Shown here: positions 60,710 to 64,000 of the stretch, in pieces
Layout: each line of letters opens with the position of its first letter
How positions within the stretch are numbered: position 1 is the first letter of the stretch
Program-made: the position numbers and the translations under genes
The notes under the pieces: model-generated
Seen by the model: the letters and a program-made list of their open reading frames with translations, nothing else
The model's database searches: none
Told to the model about the DNA's origin: nothing
DNA from: Collimonas fungivorans Ter331
Lineage (GTDB): Bacteria > Pseudomonadota > Gammaproteobacteria > Burkholderiales > Burkholderiaceae_D
Assembly (NCBI RefSeq): GCF_000221045.1
Contig: NC_015856.1
Location: 4,112,542 to 4,176,541 of the forward strand
Direction of reading: 5' to 3'
Length of the DNA stretch: 64,000 nt

Positions 60710-63064
60710 ATGAATCAATCGTTTCGTGTCATTTTTCAAGCGGCCAGCGGTACTTATGTAGCGGTTTCTGAACTCACCAAGTCCAAAGGCAAGACCAAGT
60801 CCAGCCGTACCGTGCGCCATGCTGTGGTTGCTGCAGTGCTGGCGTTGGGCTCTGTTTCGGCGATGGCCAGTGAGAGCTGCGACCTGAGCGACGGCACAAG
60901 TGGCATCAAGAACAGCGACGGTATTTGTGTGATCGACGTCAGCCAAAGCCCGCTGCCTGGCATTGGAGCACGCTACGCCGCTGGCGGAGGTACCGCATCG
61001 GATGCTAATTCTGTAGCGATTGGCACGGGTGCAAGAACTACCCTCGGTGCTAGTGGAACTACTGGCACTGGCGTCGCCGTCGGCCTCAACTCGTTGGCCT
61101 CGCAGGCATCTGTAGCTATCGGTCCAGTTGCCATTGCAGGCGTCAACTCCGTAGCGCTTGGCAATAGTGCGAACGCAGAGGATAGCAGTGTCGCTGTCGG
61201 TACATTAAGCATTGCCTCCGGCGCTACGTCTGCAGCGTTCGGTCGTGGCAGCCATGCCACTGGCGACTCGTCAGTGGCACTTGGCTTCGGTTCAGTTGCC
61301 GACCGTGACAACAGTGTGTCAGTGGGTACGGCCACGGCACAGCGCCAGATCACCAACCTCGCCGCCGGCACTGCCGCCACCGACGCGGTCAACTTCGGCC
61401 AGCTGACTTCGCTGTCGACCACCACTGCGACCGGTCTGAGCACCGCGCAAAGCAACATCGTCAACAACACCAACAGCATCGCCAATCTGAGCACCGGCTT
61501 GGCGACCACCAACAACAATGTGACCATCAACACTACTTCCCTTAGCACTCTGAGCAGCCAAATCAACAGCGGCGGCGTCGGCTTGGTGCAGGTGGCAGGT
61601 GCCGGCCTGACAGTCGGTGCTCTGGCTGGCGGCACAAGCGTCGATTTCACTGGCACTGCCGGCCTGCGCACCCTCACCGGGGTGCAGGCCGGCAGCCTGG
61701 CGGCCGGTAGCACCGAGGCTGTCAACGGCGCACAGCTGTCGACTTCCAACAGCAATATCACCACCAACACCACCAACATCAGCGCGCTGACCACACGCAT
61801 GGGCACCGCTGAATCCAACATCAACGACCTGGCCGACCAGATCGGCAGCGGCACTGTCGGCCTAGTGCAGCAAGCTGCAGCCGGTGCCAACGTCGCGCTG
61901 ACCGTGGGCGCCAATACCGACGGCACCGAAGTCAACTTCGCCGGCACCAGGGGTGCGCGCACGCTGAGCGGCGTGGCCGACGGCGTCGCCGCCAGCGACG
62001 CCGCCACCTTCGGCCAGTTGACCACCACCAACAACAACGTTGCAGCACTGGACGGCCGGGTCGGCATCGCCGAAACCAATATCACCGCCATCAACACCAC
62101 GCTGGCCGACCTCGGTGCGGGACTTAACGGCGCAGTGGTCTACAACGCCGACAAATCGGCCGTCGCCCTGGGCGGCGTCAACGGTACATTGATCAACAAC
62201 CTGGCAGCCGGCCTGGTCGGCGCCGGCAGCATGCAAGCCGTCAACGGCGGCCAGCTGTTCAGCATGAAGGCAGACCTGGATGCGCAGCTGCAAAACATTA
62301 TTGACAACGCCGATGCCGCGATCGGCATCATCGGCGACAGGCTCGATGGCCTGACCGGCGTGGTCGGCGAACAAGGCGACAAGCTCAATGACCTCGATGA
62401 CCGTGTCGGCACGATTGAAACCGGCATCGCCGACGGCACGATCGGCGGCGGTGGCGGTGGCGTCAATCCGGCTGGCAACGCGCAAGTCGGCGTTGGCGCG
62501 GACGCTTCGGGCAAAAACTCGTCGGCCATTGGCAGCGGCGCCGTCGCTTCCGGCGAGAACAGCACCGCAGTCGGCGCCAACTCGTCGGCCACGGCCAAGG
62601 ACAGCACCGCACTCGGCGCTGATTCGAAGGCTACCGGCAGCAACTCGGTGGCCATCGGCGCCGGCTCCGTTGCCGACCGCGACAACAGCGTCTCCTTCGG
62701 CTCAGCCGGCAATGAGCGTCAGCTGACCAACATCGCCGACGGCACCGCGCCTACCGATGCCGTCAACAAGCGTCAGCTGGACGGCGCGATTGCCGGCGTC
62801 AACGACCGAATCGACCGCCTCGACACCCGTGTCGACGAAATGGGCGCGATGAGCTCGGCCCAGGCGCAGATGGCGATGAGCACCGCCGGCCTGCTGGGCA
62901 ATAACCGCCTCGGCGTCGGCATCGGCGCCCAGAACGGCCAGTCGGCCCTGGCGCTGGGTTACCAGCGTGTGTATGGCCAGGGTACCCGTACCTTGAGCTT
63001 CGGCGGCGCGGCTTCGACACGCGGCACGGTGTCGTTTGGCGCCGGCGCAGGGTTCGCCTGGTAA
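60710..63064 (+). CDS. YadA-like trimeric autotransporter adhesin with ESPR signal
   Basis: The 784-residue protein starts with an extended signal peptide region (MNQSFRVIFQAASGTYVAVSELTKS) typical of large autotransporters, a head with repeated GxNSxAxG motifs, a coiled-coil stalk with neck motifs such as ITNLAAGTAATDAVNFGQL, and a C-terminal membrane anchor (MSSAQAQMAMSTAGLLGNNRLGVGIG). It is a homotrimeric adhesin binding surfaces or partner cells. GGAGGT lies ahead of the ATG at 60710. It lies next to the fimbrial operon. Confidence 0.92.
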   Translation: MNQSFRVIFQAASGTYVAVSELTKSKGKTKSSRTVRHAVVAAVLALGSVSAMASESCDLSDGTSGIKNSDGICVIDVSQSPLPGIGARYAAGGGTASDANSVAIGTGARTTLGASGTTGTGVAVGLNSLASQASVAIGPVAIAGVNSVALGNSANAEDSSVAVGTLSIASGATSAAFGRGSHATGDSSVALGFGSVADRDNSVSVGTATAQRQITNLAAGTAATDAVNFGQLTSLSTTTATGLSTAQSNIVNNTNSIANLSTGLATTNNNVTINTTSLSTLSSQINSGGVGLVQVAGAGLTVGALAGGTSVDFTGTAGLRTLTGVQAGSLAAGSTEAVNGAQLSTSNSNITTNTTNISALTTRMGTAESNINDLADQIGSGTVGLVQQAAAGANVALTVGANTDGTEVNFAGTRGARTLSGVADGVAASDAATFGQLTTTNNNVAALDGRVGIAETNITAINTTLADLGAGLNGAVVYNADKSAVALGGVNGTLINNLAAGLVGAGSMQAVNGGQLFSMKADLDAQLQNIIDNADAAIGIIGDRLDGLTGVVGEQGDKLNDLDDRVGTIETGIADGTIGGGGGGVNPAGNAQVGVGADASGKNSSAIGSGAVASGENSTAVGANSSATAKDSTALGADSKATGSNSVAIGAGSVADRDNSVSFGSAGNERQLTNIADGTAPTDAVNKRQLDGAIAGVNDRIDRLDTRVDEMGAMSSAQAQMAMSTAGLLGNNRLGVGIGAQNGQSALALGYQRVYGQGTRTLSFGGAASTRGTVSFGAGAGFAW

Positions 63065-63132
63065 CAGCTGCCGCGGTCCTTTTCCCATCATGGGAAAGGG
63101 ACCGATGGTTTCAGATTTACTCTCTCCGTTTG

Positions 63133-63164
63133 GCCTTCCTCAGTTTCTGGGGAAGGCTTTTTTT
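63133..63164 (+). terminator. Terminator of the YadA-like gene
   Basis: GCCTTCC (63133-63139) and GGAAGGC (63151-63157) form a seven-base-pair stem followed by seven T residues. It lies 68 bases past the stop codon. A second possible hairpin with GGTCC/GGACC lies at about 63076-63103. Confidence 0.75.
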
Positions 63165-63248
63165 ATTTGGATCACCGATCTTCATCCATTTCTTAAAATG
63201 AGAAATGACGGATCGATTCTGAAGGTAATTGCAGTACAGTCAGGAACT

Positions 63249-63327
63249 GCGTGGGCACAGGTGCCCACCCTACAACAGCCGGCCCGCGTATATTGGACAT
63301 AGGGTGGGCAGGTTTTTCTGCCCACGC
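63249..63327. repeat. REPIN I upstream of the RAYT gene
   Basis: The pair is oriented like REPIN B: GCGTGGGC... at 63249-63273, then TAGGGTGGGC...CCCACGC at 63300-63327. It lies 32 bases before the RAYT start. Confidence 0.88.
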
Positions 63328-63358
63328 TGCTGCGGCCATCCACCAATCCACTGAAACC

Positions 63359-63898
63359 ATGTCCCGTTACCGTCGCTCACAAGCTGCTGGAAGCACCTTC
63401 TTTTTTACCGTAGTGAGTTACCGCAGGCAACCGATCTTGTGCGATGAAACATTGCGCTCTGCCCTGCGCGAAAGCGTCGCAATGGTCAGGGCAAAACGTC
63501 CATTCAAGATCGATGCCTGGGTATTGCTGCCGGACCATTTGCATTGCATCAGGGCTCTGCCAGCCGGCGATGCCGATTTCTCGACTCGATGGGGCATGAT
63601 TAAACGAACAGTATCAAGAGCCTGCCGCAATGTGTATCGTCGATCTAAATGGCTTGAACCCACAAAATCATCACATAGAGAATCGACTATCTGGCAGAGG
63701 CGGTTCTGGGAGCATCAAATTCGCGATGACACTGATTTTGCTCGCCATGTTGACTATCTCCACATGAATCCGGTCAAGCACGGCCATGTGCAACGCGCCG
63801 TTGACTGGCCGTACTCAACGTTTCATCGTTATCTTCGGCAAGGTTTGCTTGCCGCGGATTGGGCTGGCGATGCCGATTTCGACATGGGATGCGAGTGA
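63359..63898 (+). CDS. REP-associated tyrosine transposase (RAYT)
   Basis: The 179-residue protein is a Y1-type (IS200-like) transposase domain: the metal-binding HxH motif lies in LPDHLHCIRALP, the tyrosine region in FARHVDYLHMNPVKHGHV, and an early FFTVVSYRRQPIL strand. RAYTs cut and mobilise REP/REPIN palindromes. It is flanked by REPINs I and J. The ATG at 63359 is preferred because family homology (SRYRRSQAAGSTFFFTVV) begins there. Confidence 0.9.
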   Translation: MSRYRRSQAAGSTFFFTVVSYRRQPILCDETLRSALRESVAMVRAKRPFKIDAWVLLPDHLHCIRALPAGDADFSTRWGMIKRTVSRACRNVYRRSKWLEPTKSSHRESTIWQRRFWEHQIRDDTDFARHVDYLHMNPVKHGHVQRAVDWPYSTFHRYLRQGLLAADWAGDADFDMGCE

Positions 63899-63935
63899 AT
63901 ACCGGTTCCGCATCGCCGGCGTGTGCATATTGGCC

Positions 63936-64000
63936 GTAGGGTGGGCAGGTTTTTCTGCCCACGCTGAATTGGATACCTGACGCGTGGTTCCGCGTGGGCA
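63936..64000. repeat. REPIN J, cut by the window end
   Basis: A complete REP copy at 63936-63967 is followed by the start (GCGTGGGCA at 63992-64000) of the facing copy, which runs off the window. It lies just downstream of the RAYT gene. Confidence 0.85.

Overview
The window is a GC-rich chromosomal segment from a betaproteobacterium of the Oxalobacteraceae, most likely Collimonas or a close relative. This placement is inferred from gene content: an aceE-aceF-bph-lpd cluster, PrpR/sigma-54 control of propionate metabolism, ntrBC-glnA, a MutL that keeps the endonuclease motif, and an ESPR-type trimeric autotransporter. About 50 protein genes, one tRNA and many intergenic repeats can be supported. 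Nearly all genes are intact housekeeping or catabolic genes; the only clear decay is an integrase remnant beside the tRNA.

Layout. 1-5.2 kb: the end of an NHL-repeat protein, a MarR regulator coupled to an MFS transporter, a small hydrolase, an RluA-type pseudouridine synthase and a GNAT enzyme. 5.2-13.4 kb: the 2-methylcitrate cycle in order prpB-prpC-(lipoprotein)-prpD-prpE on the minus strand, with prpR divergent; a sigma-54 promoter and PrpR-like operators are visible between prpB and prpR. 13.4-19 kb: ntrC, ntrB, a DUF4124 protein and glnA, with a sigma-54 promoter and NtrC-like sites upstream of glnA. 19-31.3 kb: rhodanese, GNAT, DoxX, a trans-3-hydroxyproline catabolic pair, LivK-like and SsuABC-like transport genes, an epimerase, a ferredoxin-linked flavoreductase and two linked genes of unknown function. 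31.5-41 kb: a putative arginine attenuator ahead of argD, an NlpC/P60 lipoprotein, then aceE, aceF, a proteasome-like bph gene and an lpdA with two lipoyl domains. 41-53 kb: plsY, ybaK, xerD, ogt with a structured upstream RNA, an AEC transporter, queG, tsaE, amiC, dedA, mutL, miaA and tRNA-Met. 53-64 kb: integrase remnant, a complete chaperone-usher fimbrial operon, a YadA-like adhesin and a REP-associated tyrosine transposase (RAYT).

A family of short palindromes with core GTAGGGTGGGC and GCCCACGC occurs as about ten inverted pairs (REPINs) scattered between genes, sometimes touching stop codons. The RAYT at the right end sits between two of them and is the likely enzyme behind the family. 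The most interesting items are the putative leaderless arginine leader peptide and terminator before argD, the bph proteasome-like gene inside the pyruvate dehydrogenase cluster, the Cys/Thr proline-racemase homologue next to a pyrroline-2-carboxylate reductase, the phased PrpR half-sites, the structured RNA ahead of ogt and the REPIN/RAYT system.
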